From positions 124,001-188,000 of the forward strand of contig JAGASH010000007.1 of NCBI GenBank assembly GCA_017847835.1: 64,000 bases of DNA, written 5' to 3'. Under the pieces are notes generated by a model. It was given only the letters and a program-made list of their open reading frames with translations, had not been told where the DNA came from and ran no database searches. This document shows, in pieces, positions 1-7,564 of this stretch. This stretch comes from Oscillospiraceae bacterium. GTDB lineage: Bacteria > Bacillota > Clostridia > Oscillospirales > Ruminococcaceae. The translations under genes were made by a program, and so were the position numbers. Position 1 is the first letter of the stretch. Every line of letters starts with the position of its first letter.

Positions 1-2
1 TT

Positions 3-1328
3 TTTGCCGTCTTTATGTTTGTTTTCAATATCGCGGGAACCGTCGAAGGGCTTCCCGTGGTGAAGGAAACGGTTCCCGAGCCTGTCGAACAGCCGCAGCA
101 CGCAGCAGGTACAACCGACTTTATTATGTCGGACAACCAGATTGACAGCTCGGAAAACTCCCTGAAAATAGAAACGCTTTCTTTCGGTACTCCGTCGCTT
201 TGTTATACTCCCGTTTACTCCGTCTACAAGCCAAGCGAGCTTGTTTCGGAGCTTGAAGGCTCGGATATTGAAACAAGCTCCTCGTCAAGCTCCAAGGATA
301 CCGTTACGATAATTGACGATTACATACCCGAAAGCTCGTCTTCGTCAAGCTCGTCAAGCACAACAAGTTCATCGAGTTCATCAAGTTCGTCAAGTTCGTC
401 AAGCTCGTCTAGCTCGTCAAGTTCATCGAGTTCATCAAGTTCGTCAAGCTCGTCTAGCTCGTCAAGTTCATCGAGTTCATCGAGTTCAACAATTTCGTCA
501 AGACCTGTTCCCGAAAAGCCTGCTGATGATGAAACTCTCACGGTGAACGACAACGGAACAATCGTTTCGGGAAGCTCGCTTGACATTATTTCGAGCATTG
601 TCGCAAACGAAATCGGAAACTCTTTCGCGCCCGAAGCAATCAAGGCGCAGGCTGTCGCGGCATACACCTATGTGAGATTTTTCAACGACCGCGGTCAGTC
701 ACCGAGCGTTATTCTGAGCAGCAATGTGAACGACTCAACAAGGTTGCTCGTTCAGTCGGTTCTCGGTGAGGCGGTTTACTATGACGGCGAGATAATTCAG
801 GCGGTTTATTCCGCGTCCTCGGCAGGCTATTCAGCTTCCAGCAAGTCCGTCTGGGGCACAAATTATCCGTATCTGCAAAGCGTTTTCTGCGAGCTTGACA
901 AGGATTACGACCCGAATTACGGCAGAACAAAAACCTTCTCTTCAAGCGATTTAAAGTCCCGCGTATACAATAAAACGGGCATTTCCCTCAGCGGAAACCC
1001 CGAAAACTGGTTTGTGATAGACGGACGCGTTGACGGAAAATACGTCAGCTCAATGAGTATCGGCGGAAATCACGCTTACGTCAGCGACGGCAAAACCGTG
1101 AATATCACCGGCCGCGTTTTCCGCGAAAAGATAATGAGCTTTGATATCCGCTCTACCGCTTTCGATATCGAATACAACCCCTCGACAGACGAGTTTACCT
1201 TCACTACATACGGCTACGGTCACGGCGTGGGAATGAGCCAGAACGGCGCAAACAACCTCGCGAAATACTGGGGCTGGGATTATCGGAAAATTCTGGAGTA
1301 CTATTACACAGGCGCATACGTTGCATAA
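3..1328 (+). CDS. SpoIID/LytB-domain secreted protein with polyserine linker (5' end cut off)
   Basis: The C-terminal half is a SpoIID-type domain, the peptidoglycan lytic transglycosylase family best known from spore engulfment. From the ATG at 15, the region around residue 199 (ANEIG, followed by EAIKAQAVAAYTYVRF) carries the family's catalytic-type Glu, and residues 400-413 (GYGHGVGMSQNG) match the C-terminal signature. Residues about 106-161 are almost pure serine and join a short N-terminal region to the domain. The frame is open to the window edge and the codons before the ATG are hydrophobic, so the signal or membrane anchor probably starts upstream and the gene is 5'-partial. SpoIID itself has no polyserine linker, so this is more likely a vegetative or sporulation wall-remodelling paralogue. 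A terminator follows directly. Confidence 0.82.
   Translation, partial: FAVFMFVFNIAGTVEGLPVVKETVPEPVEQPQHAAGTTDFIMSDNQIDSSENSLKIETLSFGTPSLCYTPVYSVYKPSELVSELEGSDIETSSSSSSKDTVTIIDDYIPESSSSSSSSSTTSSSSSSSSSSSSSSSSSSSSSSSSSSSSSSSSSSSSSSSSSTISSRPVPEKPADDETLTVNDNGTIVSGSSLDIISSIVANEIGNSFAPEAIKAQAVAAYTYVRFFNDRGQSPSVILSSNVNDSTRLLVQSVLGEAVYYDGEIIQAVYSASSAGYSASSKSVWGTNYPYLQSVFCELDKDYDPNYGRTKTFSSSDLKSRVYNKTGISLSGNPENWFVIDGRVDGKYVSSMSIGGNHAYVSDGKTVNITGRVFREKIMSFDIRSTAFDIEYNPSTDEFTFTTYGYGHGVGMSQNGANNLAKYWGWDYRKILEYYYTGAYVA
331..495 (+). repeat. Serine-codon tandem repeat
   Basis: The DNA coding the polyserine linker is built of 9-bp units (TTCATCGAG, TTCGTCAAG and close variants). These are arranged in a higher-order repeat: one copy at 368-421 (54 bp), a second at 422-466 (45 bp, one 9-bp unit fewer), and a partial third from 467. 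Every unit is a multiple of three, so copy-number change would alter linker length without breaking the frame. Confidence 0.9.
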
Positions 1329-1334
1329 GAAATA

Positions 1335-1366
1335 CCCCTCGAAACTAATCGAGGGGTTCTTTTTGC
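1335..1366 (+). terminator. Intrinsic terminator after the SpoIID-domain gene
   Basis: An 8-bp perfect stem (CCCCTCGA / TCGAGGGG, 1335-1342 with 1349-1356) with a six-base loop is followed by TTCTTTTTG. It lies 7 bp after the stop and also abuts the 3' end of the convergent small gene, so it may act in both directions. Confidence 0.85.
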
Positions 1367-1516
1367 TTATTGCCGAAGATAAATTCCCTGCTCCTCGAGA
1401 TAATCCTCGAGCTCCTGCTTCATATCCCAGATTTTCTCTTCATTCTCCTTGATTTGTTCGTCTGTTAATTTAGGAGAATTTTTGTTCTCGGCAGCATTTT
1501 TTTCTTTTTCGTCCAT
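1367..1516 (-). CDS. 49-residue small acidic/helical protein, unknown function
   Basis: This is a short gene not recognised as any family. It has a textbook start: GAGGAGG, 7 nt, then ATG at 1516, and a sigma-A type promoter immediately upstream. The 49-residue product is highly charged (many Glu, Lys, Asp), begins MDEKEKNAAENK and ends GIYLRQ. The second half (about residues 18-44) looks like one amphipathic helix containing IWDMKQELEDYLEEQ. There is no signal peptide or membrane segment, so it should be cytosolic. It ends at the terminator shared with the convergent SpoIID-domain gene. The start signals make a real gene likely; the function is open. Confidence 0.7.
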   Translation of the reverse strand: MDEKEKNAAENKNSPKLTDEQIKENEEKIWDMKQELEDYLEEQGIYLRQ

Positions 1517-1536
1517 AAGAACACCTCCTCAGATTT

Positions 1537-1566
1537 ATTTTAACATAAACCCGAGGAGGTTGTCAA
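1537..1566 (-). promoter_or_regulatory. Sigma-A promoter of the 49-codon gene, overlapped by an inverted repeat
   Basis: TTGACA (1561-1566) and TAAAAT (1537-1542) are separated by 18 bp on the minus strand, pointing at the 49-codon gene. An 8-bp inverted repeat, ACCTCCTC / GAGGAGGT (1553-1560 with 1522-1529), covers the spacer and the ribosome binding site. It could be an operator. Predicted transcription starts inside it, so the full RNA hairpin would form only on read-through transcripts from upstream. Confidence 0.65.
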
Positions 1567-1598
1567 CAGTTTTTTTACATTTTAAGGAAAAATATCAA

Positions 1599-2948
1599 TC
1601 AAACGAAGCCGACAATCGATGAAACGAGAATTACAACCATACAAACGGGAACAACAAACTTGATTACAATGTCGTACATCTTCTTTGCCTTAAACTTACC
1701 CGAACTTTCAACTTCGTCCGAAACATACTTCGGTTTTACGATAAAGCCAACCAGAATTGCCGTTATAAGCGCTACAATCGGCATCATAATATTGTTGCTG
1801 ATGAAATCGAAGAAGCTCAGAATATCCTTTCCGAGTATCGTAAATCCTGACCAGACGCCGTTTCCGAGCGACGAGGGTATTGCCATAGCAAACGAGATAA
1901 TCATAACTCCCACGCAGATTTTCTTTCTGCCCCAGTGGAATTTGTCCGAGATAATAGAAACTATCGTTTCCATAAGCGAAATAGCCGAGGTGAGAGCCGC
2001 AAAAAATACCAAAAGGAAGAAGATAAATCCGATGATATTGCCCGCAGGCATTGAGTTGAACACCTTGGGCATTGTGATAAACATAAGAGTGGGACCCGAT
2101 TTCAGCGCTTCGGGGTCGCCTCCCGAAAAAGCGAATACTGCGGGAATTATCATCATTCCCGACAAAAACGCAATTCCCGTATCGAAAATCTCAATGTTGC
2201 GGACGGATTTTTCGAGATTGTCCTCTTTTTTCATATACGAACCGTAGGTGACCATTATTCCCATTGCAAGCGACATCGAATAGAAAAGCTGTCCCATTGC
2301 CGCGACAACGGTTTTCAGCGAGAAATTCTCGATTTCGGGCTTGATGTAGTACAAAAAGCCGTCCATTGCGCCCGGTATCGTGAGCGAGTAAATTGCCATT
2401 CCAATCGAAATAAGAATAAGCAGCGGCATAAGGATTTTGCTGATTTTCTCGATACCCTTTTCAACACCCAGAAGCACTACAAGCGCTGTCAGGAAAAGGA
2501 AAATCGCAAGGCAGAGAATAGGCTCGCCGATTTCACCGATAAAATTACCGAAATATCCGTCAACCGCCGAAGCCGCACCCTGTCCGGTGAGGTAAACTCC
2601 GAGGAATTTCACAACCCAGCCGCCTATTACGCAGTAATACGGGAAAATGATAATCGGCACAAGCGCCGCGATATAGCCGAGGAATGAGAATTTCTTGCTA
2701 AGTTCCGTGTACGCCATTATGCAGCTTTTGCCGGTTTTTCTGCCTATCGCAACCTCGGTTATCATCAGCGCGAAGCCGAATGTTACCGCGAGAATTACAT
2801 ACACAAGAAGGAACATTCCGCCGCCATACTGTGCCGCAAGATACGGAAACCGCCACAGATTTCCCAAACCAACCGCAGAGCCTGCGGCTGCCAATACAAA
2901 TCCCAATCGGCTTGAAAAGCCGGATTTCGCTCTCTTTTCAGTTTTCAT
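1599..2948 (-). CDS. SLC6-type sodium-dependent amino acid/neurotransmitter-family symporter
   Basis: This is an integral membrane Na+-coupled symporter of the NSS/SLC6 family (LeuT, MhsT, Tyt1 relatives), 449 residues, the usual bacterial length. Residues 23-36 (GSAVGLGNLWRFPY) are the TM1 signature where substrate and sodium bind, and about eleven hydrophobic segments follow. The start at 2948 was chosen because AAAGAGGTAATT precedes that ATG; an upstream ATG in frame would overlap rlmD and has no ribosome binding site. It lies 10 bp behind rlmD, so it is probably the last gene of a prfB-rlmD-symporter operon. The substrate is probably an amino acid but cannot be read from the sequence. Confidence 0.9.
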   Translation of the reverse strand: MKTEKRAKSGFSSRLGFVLAAAGSAVGLGNLWRFPYLAAQYGGGMFLLVYVILAVTFGFALMITEVAIGRKTGKSCIMAYTELSKKFSFLGYIAALVPIIIFPYYCVIGGWVVKFLGVYLTGQGAASAVDGYFGNFIGEIGEPILCLAIFLFLTALVVLLGVEKGIEKISKILMPLLILISIGMAIYSLTIPGAMDGFLYYIKPEIENFSLKTVVAAMGQLFYSMSLAMGIMVTYGSYMKKEDNLEKSVRNIEIFDTGIAFLSGMMIIPAVFAFSGGDPEALKSGPTLMFITMPKVFNSMPAGNIIGFIFFLLVFFAALTSAISLMETIVSIISDKFHWGRKKICVGVMIISFAMAIPSSLGNGVWSGFTILGKDILSFFDFISNNIMMPIVALITAILVGFIVKPKYVSDEVESSGKFKAKKMYDIVIKFVVPVCMVVILVSSIVGFV

Positions 2949-2958
2949 AATTACCTCT

Positions 2959-4308
2959 TTATCTGTTTTTTTCAAGTAAGGTGATGCTTTCAACATGCGG
3001 GGTTCTCGGGAATAAATCAAACGGCTGAACAATTTTCGGCTCGTAGCCCATTTCGTTCAGCAATTTGCAGTCGCGAGCCGCTGTTGACGGGTTGCAGGAA
3101 ATCATCACAATCCGCTTCGGGTTCATAGCCGCGCAGGACCTCAGCGTTTCCTCGTCACAGCCCTTTCTCGGCGGGTCTAGCAGAATTACATCGGGTGAAA
3201 TTCCCCGCTCGAAAAGCGTTTTTGCGGCAATTTTCGCGTCAGCCGAGATAAACTCCGCGTTCGTTATCCCGCAGCTTTGCGCGTTTTCACGAGCATTTAG
3301 CACCGCTTCGTCGACAATCTCCGCGCCGATTAGCTTTTTCGCATTCTTCGCCATTGAAAGCCCGACAGAGCCTATCCCGCAGTACAAATCGAGGATTACG
3401 TCAGCTTTTTCCGCGAAATCCGCCGCGCGTCTGTACAGCTTTTCGGCAGCGTTTGTGTTCACCTGATAAAACGACTTCGGCGAGATTTTCAGCAAAACTC
3501 CGCACATTTCATCGATAATCTCAGATTTTCCGCAAAGCAGAATTTCCTTTTCACCGAGAATTACGTTTGTTTTTTCGGGATTTATGTTCAGCACAACTCC
3601 CGTTACCTCGGGAAAATTCTCCGAGATTTTTCTCGCAAGCGCCTTAAATTCGGGCACATTTCTCCGTGCAACCAAAACGCAGCAAAGCCCGCCGTCCGCT
3701 TTGTTCGCGGATTTTCTGAGGAAAATGTGCCGAAAAACTCCGTCGTGTTTTTCCTCGTTGTACGCGGAAATTTTCAGCGCTGCCGCTTCTTTGACAATAT
3801 ATTCCGTGATTTTCGAGAATATTTCGGGCTGGAGCTTGCAGTCGCTCACCGGTATCAGCCGATGACTTCTCTGTGCGAAAAATCCCGCCGCGATTTTCCC
3901 GTCAACCTTTGCCACGGGCATTTGCAGCTTGTTGCGGTAACGCTCGGCGTTGTCCCCGCAGTCAATCGGCAAAAACTCGGGATTTAGCTTTCCTATCCGC
4001 TCAAAAGCGTCACGGACAATGCCTTCCTTTGCGCGAAGCTCCGCGTCATAGCTGATGTGCCGAAACACGCAGCCGCCGCATTTCCCGAAAACAGCGCAGT
4101 CATTCTCTATTCTGTCCTCGGACGGCTTTATAATGCGCTCGATTTTAGCGTAAGCGTAGCTTTTGCAGTCCTTCAGCACCCGCGCTTCAATCTCGTCGCC
4201 GACCGCCGAAAACGGCACGAAAACCGCTTTCCCGTCATATCTCGCAATCCCGCTTCCCTCGGACGTCAGCCCTGTGATTTTGAGCGGGATTATCTCGTTT
4301 TTCTCCAT
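2959..4308 (-). CDS. rlmD: 23S rRNA (uracil-5-)-methyltransferase, RumA/RlmD family with Fe-S cluster
   Basis: This enzyme transfers a methyl group from SAM to C5 of uridine in 23S rRNA. Residues 1-60 form a TRAM RNA-binding domain. Cys71, Cys77, Cys80 and Cys157 match the 4Fe-4S ligands (C-x5-C-x2-C plus a distal Cys). The SAM site reads DLYCGIGSVGLSMA, the nucleophile loop MISCNPSTAARD, and the terminal base ESITLLEK. The start is ambiguous: the ATG at 4308 lies 4 nt after the prfB stop with GGTGA upstream, while a GTG at 4323 in the same frame overlaps prfB. The ATG is preferred. Firmicute homologues may modify one or two uridines (RlmCD type), so the exact target is uncertain. Confidence 0.9.
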   Translation of the reverse strand: MEKNEIIPLKITGLTSEGSGIARYDGKAVFVPFSAVGDEIEARVLKDCKSYAYAKIERIIKPSEDRIENDCAVFGKCGGCVFRHISYDAELRAKEGIVRDAFERIGKLNPEFLPIDCGDNAERYRNKLQMPVAKVDGKIAAGFFAQRSHRLIPVSDCKLQPEIFSKITEYIVKEAAALKISAYNEEKHDGVFRHIFLRKSANKADGGLCCVLVARRNVPEFKALARKISENFPEVTGVVLNINPEKTNVILGEKEILLCGKSEIIDEMCGVLLKISPKSFYQVNTNAAEKLYRRAADFAEKADVILDLYCGIGSVGLSMAKNAKKLIGAEIVDEAVLNARENAQSCGITNAEFISADAKIAAKTLFERGISPDVILLDPPRKGCDEETLRSCAAMNPKRIVMISCNPSTAARDCKLLNEMGYEPKIVQPFDLFPRTPHVESITLLEKNR

Positions 4309-4312
4309 AAAA

Positions 4313-5425
4313 TCAGATTTCACCGAGGCTCTTCGCCTTGAGGAACGCGTTTATAAACCCGTCGATATCGCCATCCATAACCGCGTTTATATTGCCGCTT
4401 TCAAAGCTTGTGCGGTGGTCTTTCGCAAGCGTGTACGGCATAAATACATACGAGCGAATTTGGCTTCCCCACTCGATTTTGAGCTGTTCACCCTTGATAT
4501 CGCTGATTTTGTCGAGGTGCTCCTGCTCCTTAATCTGAATGAGCTTCGACATCAGCATTTTCATCGCGAAATCACGGTTCTGCACCTGCGAACGCTGCGT
4601 CTGGCAAGCCGTGACGATACCCGTGGGCTTGTGTATCAGGCGAACCGCAGAGCTTGTCTTGTTGATGTGCTGACCGCCAGCGCCGCTTGCACGGAACACT
4701 TCCATTTCAATATCCTCGGGACGGATTTCAACCGAAACGTCCTTTTCGATTTCGGGCATTACCTCGACGGAAGCGAAGCTCGTGTGACGTCTTCCCGCAG
4801 CGTCAAACGGCGAAACGCGCACCAGACGGTGAACGCCGTGCTCGCTTTTCAGGAAACCGTAGGCATTGTAGCCCTCGATGTGCAAAGACGCGCTCTTGAT
4901 ACCTGCTTCATCGCCGTCAAGTATATCGAGAACCTCGGTTTTGAAGCCGTGTCTGTCCGCCCATTTTGTGTACATTCTCACCAGCATAGAAACCCAATCC
5001 TGAGCCTCGGTGCCACCTGCGCCTGCGTGAAACGACAAAATCGCATTGCAGCTGTCGTACTCGCCTTTGAGCAGCGTGCTGAGCTTCTGCTCCTCGTAAG
5101 CGGTCTTGACAGCCTCGCCGAGCGTTTTCACCTCGTCCGCCATAGACTCGTCGTTTTCTTCCTCGGCAAGCTCAATCATCGTCAGAACTTCCTCGCGGTC
5201 GTTTTTGAGCTTCTCGAAATCGCTGATAATCTGCTTGTAACGACCGATTTGCTGCATAACCGCGCCCGATTTTTCCGCATCGTCCCAGAATTTCGGCTCG
5301 GTTGTCTTCATTTCGAGCTCGTCAAGCTTGATTTTTATTCCGTCAAGGTTAAGAGCGCCGCGAAGTTCCTCAAACTGCGGTTCAAGCGCTTCCATAGCTA
5401 ACCTTGTTTCATCGTACTGTACCAT
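4313..5425 (-). CDS. prfB: Peptide chain release factor 2
   Basis: RF2 reads UGA and UAA stop codons and releases the peptide in the ribosome. The SPF recognition tripeptide is present (RVSPFDAAGRR) and so is the catalytic GGQ loop (GAGGQHINKTSSAV). At 370 residues it is full length. Unlike many bacterial prfB genes it has one uninterrupted frame: at the usual CTT-TGA-C frameshift position it reads CTT GAC (LNLDGI) without the extra T. The ribosome binding site AAAGGGG precedes the ATG at 5425, and a consensus promoter lies just upstream. rlmD follows with overlap or near-overlap. Confidence 0.96.
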   Translation of the reverse strand: MVQYDETRLAMEALEPQFEELRGALNLDGIKIKLDELEMKTTEPKFWDDAEKSGAVMQQIGRYKQIISDFEKLKNDREEVLTMIELAEEENDESMADEVKTLGEAVKTAYEEQKLSTLLKGEYDSCNAILSFHAGAGGTEAQDWVSMLVRMYTKWADRHGFKTEVLDILDGDEAGIKSASLHIEGYNAYGFLKSEHGVHRLVRVSPFDAAGRRHTSFASVEVMPEIEKDVSVEIRPEDIEMEVFRASGAGGQHINKTSSAVRLIHKPTGIVTACQTQRSQVQNRDFAMKMLMSKLIQIKEQEHLDKISDIKGEQLKIEWGSQIRSYVFMPYTLAKDHRTSFESGNINAVMDGDIDGFINAFLKAKSLGEI

Positions 5426-5453
5426 AAATATCCCCTTTCACATACTTACATTA

Positions 5454-5482
5454 ATTATACCATATTTTAGCTGTTTTGTCAA
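5454..5482 (-). promoter_or_regulatory. Sigma-A promoter of prfB
   Basis: TTGACA (5477-5482), a 17-bp spacer and TATAAT (5454-5459) on the minus strand are a perfect consensus about 30 bp before prfB. Its -35 box lies 1 bp from the -35 box of the divergent aguA promoter. Confidence 0.85.
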
Positions 5483-5483
5483 C

Positions 5484-5512
5484 TTGATTTTTATGCAATT
5501 GTGTGATATAAT
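5484..5512 (+). promoter_or_regulatory. Sigma-A promoter of aguA
   Basis: TTGATT (5484-5489), a 17-bp spacer and TATAAT (5507-5512) precede the aguA start codon by 40 bp. It is arranged back-to-back with the prfB promoter. Confidence 0.8.
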
Positions 5513-5552
5513 GGACTTGTTGAATTTATATATACCACAAAAGGAAGAAATT

Positions 5553-6647
5553 ATGAAAGTTTTGAACACCAAGCCGCGCGACGACGGCTTTTATATGCCC
5601 GCGGAGTTTTCCGAGCACTCGGGCTGTATTCTGATTTTCCCCGAGAGAAGCGACTCGTGGGCTTACGGCGGATATAAGGCACGGAAGGCTTTCGCGGAGG
5701 TCTGCAAGGCTATCGCGAAAAGCGAGAAAGTCACCGTCTGCGCGTCCTTTGAGCAGTACGAAAACGCGCGATACCTGCTCCCCGACAACATCCGCGTTGT
5801 TGAGATGTCAAGCAACGACTCGTGGGCGAGAGATTACGCGCCGACCTTTGTCACAAACGGAAAGGAAATCCGCGGGATAAACTGGAGCTTTAACGCGTGG
5901 GGCGGTCTTGAAAACGGGCTGTATTTCCCGTGGGACAAAGACGATAAAATGGCGAGAAAGCTCTGCGACTTGTTTGACGTCGATATGTACGATATGAGCG
6001 GGTTTGTCCTCGAAGGCGGCTCAATCCACACGGACGGCGAAGGCACGCTTATCACAACCGAGGCTTGCCTTTTGAGTAAGGGCAGAAATCCCGAGCTGAC
6101 AAAAGCCGAGATTGAGCAAAAACTCGCGGAATGCCTTGGGATAACGAAGGTGATTTGGCTGAAGAACGGCATTTTCCACGATGAAACAGACGAGCACGTC
6201 GACAATATCTGCGCGTTTGTGAAGCCCGCTGAGGTTGTTCTCGCGTGGACAGACGACGAAAACGACCCGCAGTACGCGCTCTCGAAAAGCTGCCTTGATA
6301 TTCTCGAAAACTCAACCGACGCGAAAGGCCGCAAAATCAAGGTTCACAAGCTGTATCTCCCGAAGCCGATTTACGTCACCGAGGAGGAATGCGGCGGGCT
6401 TGATACAATGGATTTCGAGCCGACAAGGACTGTTGGAGAGCGACTTGCCGCTTCTTACGTCAATTTTTACATCGCGAACAAAGCGGTTGTGCTGCCGTTT
6501 TTCGGCGATGAGAACGACGAGCGCGCGAAAAAAACTCTCGCGGAGCTGTTCCCCGAGCGCGAAATTATCCCGATTTACGCGCGCGATATCCTCACGGGCG
6601 GCGGAAATATCCACTGCATTACCCAGCAAATTCCCGCGGTGAAATAA
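5553..6647 (+). CDS. aguA: Agmatine deiminase
   Basis: This enzyme hydrolyses agmatine to N-carbamoylputrescine and ammonia, the first step of the arginine-decarboxylase route to putrescine. The 364-residue protein has the peptidylarginine-deiminase-family fold motifs: NDSWARDYAPTFV, EGGSIHTDGEGTL, the HVDNICAF His, and the C-terminal GGGNIHC loop with catalytic Cys355. The start at 5553 is set by AAGGAAG 6 nt upstream; further in-frame codons upstream run into the promoter. The next-step enzyme (aguB) is on the same strand 8.4 kb away, not adjacent. A strong terminator follows, so it is a single-gene unit. Confidence 0.94.
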   Translation: MKVLNTKPRDDGFYMPAEFSEHSGCILIFPERSDSWAYGGYKARKAFAEVCKAIAKSEKVTVCASFEQYENARYLLPDNIRVVEMSSNDSWARDYAPTFVTNGKEIRGINWSFNAWGGLENGLYFPWDKDDKMARKLCDLFDVDMYDMSGFVLEGGSIHTDGEGTLITTEACLLSKGRNPELTKAEIEQKLAECLGITKVIWLKNGIFHDETDEHVDNICAFVKPAEVVLAWTDDENDPQYALSKSCLDILENSTDAKGRKIKVHKLYLPKPIYVTEEECGGLDTMDFEPTRTVGERLAASYVNFYIANKAVVLPFFGDENDERAKKTLAELFPEREIIPIYARDILTGGGNIHCITQQIPAVK

Positions 6648-6652
6648 ACGAA

Positions 6653-6688
6653 GGGCAAAGCCGAAAAATCGGTTTTGCCCGTTTTTTA
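6653..6688 (+). terminator. Intrinsic terminator after aguA
   Basis: A 12-bp stem (GGGCAAAGCCGA with TCGGTTTTGCCC, one G-U pair) and a four-A loop are followed by GTTTTTTATT. It starts 5 bp after the aguA stop and separates it from the convergent GNAT gene. Confidence 0.9.
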
Positions 6689-7132
6689 TTAGCCGAAAAT
6701 CATCGGTGTAAAGCGCACGCCCGTGACGGTTTGCTCGGTGTCGGTCGCGCGAAAGCCGAGGTGCTCGTAAATCGGGACAGCGTATGGCGAGGAATTTACG
6801 GTAATCGCGCGGTTCGGGTACTCGCGCTTCACCGCTTCAAACAGCATTCTCCCGTAACCCTTGCCGTGACAGTCCGCCTTGACGAAAAATCCGCCAAGAT
6901 GACACGGCTCGCGAACCGAAATTGTCCCGACAAGCCGACCGTCCTCAAACGCGCCGAACCAGTCAAGCGAAGCCGCGCGCTCCTTGTCGTCAAGCGACTC
7001 GCGAAACGTGCAAATTCCCTCCTCGCTGTACTCGGGCGCTTCAAATTGCAAAAAAACCTCCCAGCTCAGGTCAATCGCTTGGGCTATCTCATTTCCCGAA
7101 ATTCTGCGGACGATTATGTTTTTTGACTGCAT
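6689..7132 (-). CDS. GNAT-family N-acetyltransferase
   Basis: This is a 147-residue single-domain acetyltransferase of the GCN5 superfamily, predicted to use acetyl-CoA. The acetyl-CoA loop is seen in motif A (FFVKADCHGKGYGRMLFEAV), and the C-terminal beta-bulge region (VNSSPYAVPIYEHLGF) is typical. The substrate cannot be predicted. GAGG 7 nt before the ATG supports the start. It is the last gene of the plsC-lipid kinase-DUF2019-GNAT run and ends against the aguA terminator. Confidence 0.88.
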   Translation of the reverse strand: MQSKNIIVRRISGNEIAQAIDLSWEVFLQFEAPEYSEEGICTFRESLDDKERAASLDWFGAFEDGRLVGTISVREPCHLGGFFVKADCHGKGYGRMLFEAVKREYPNRAITVNSSPYAVPIYEHLGFRATDTEQTVTGVRFTPMIFG

Positions 7133-7162
7133 ACTAAACCTCGATTTCTTTCGCCTTTGAAA

Positions 7163-7528
7163 TTACGGAAAGTCTTTAGGTATGCCGTATTCCAATGTCA
7201 TTAAAGCGGAAAGCCTTACATTACCAAGATAAGCAGGTAATCCTGTTTTTGAAGACATCTCACTTATTTCTTTTAACACTGCTTTACACTCTTTCGGATA
7301 AATATTATAAAGGATTTGAGCAATATCATATTGCATCGAGACACTATTGCTGTTAAGATATGGGAGCAGTTCTTCTTGCCTGCCTTCGGAAATCAACACT
7401 CGTGCTAACTTTCTCATTTTATCAAAATGCTTATTATATTTCCGCACCGATTGCCCCTTTTTTAACACTTCTTCTCTTTTGTGGCAACACTCTAGGATTT
7501 CCGATGTCAAGTTTACGTTGTTCTGCAT
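7163..7528 (-). CDS. DUF2019-like small protein in an AT-rich patch
   Basis: This is a 121-residue soluble, mostly helical protein. Its pattern (NKHFDKMRKLARVL, an LLPYLNSNS-type turn, a helix ending in ILYNIYP, then LKEISE) resembles the DUF2019 family of small helical-repeat proteins. The function is unknown; some members occur near toxin or immunity genes, but no toxin is seen here. The gene is visibly AT-richer than its neighbours: two sampled 60-bp lines give about 37% and 28% GC against about 48% in the adjacent lipid kinase gene. That suggests recent acquisition. GAGGGGG lies 11 nt before the ATG. The family call is tentative. Confidence 0.55.
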   Translation of the reverse strand: MQNNVNLTSEILECCHKREEVLKKGQSVRKYNKHFDKMRKLARVLISEGRQEELLPYLNSNSVSMQYDIAQILYNIYPKECKAVLKEISEMSSKTGLPAYLGNVRLSALMTLEYGIPKDFP

Positions 7529-7564
7529 TTCTCAGCTTACCCCCTCAAAAACCGCCGATTTCCC

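Noticed and set aside
361..490. Regular repeats considered as a CRISPR array
   Set aside because: Units are 9 bp without unique spacers and encode serine in frame.
313..667. Long open frames on both strands through the serine tract (repetitive Arg/Gln/Val and Leu/Asp/Glu peptides)
   Set aside because: They are frame shadows of the codon repeat, with no ribosome binding site and no family resemblance.
1660..2247. 195-codon plus-strand open frame antisense to the symporter
   Set aside because: It mirrors hydrophobic codons of the real gene and has no start signals.
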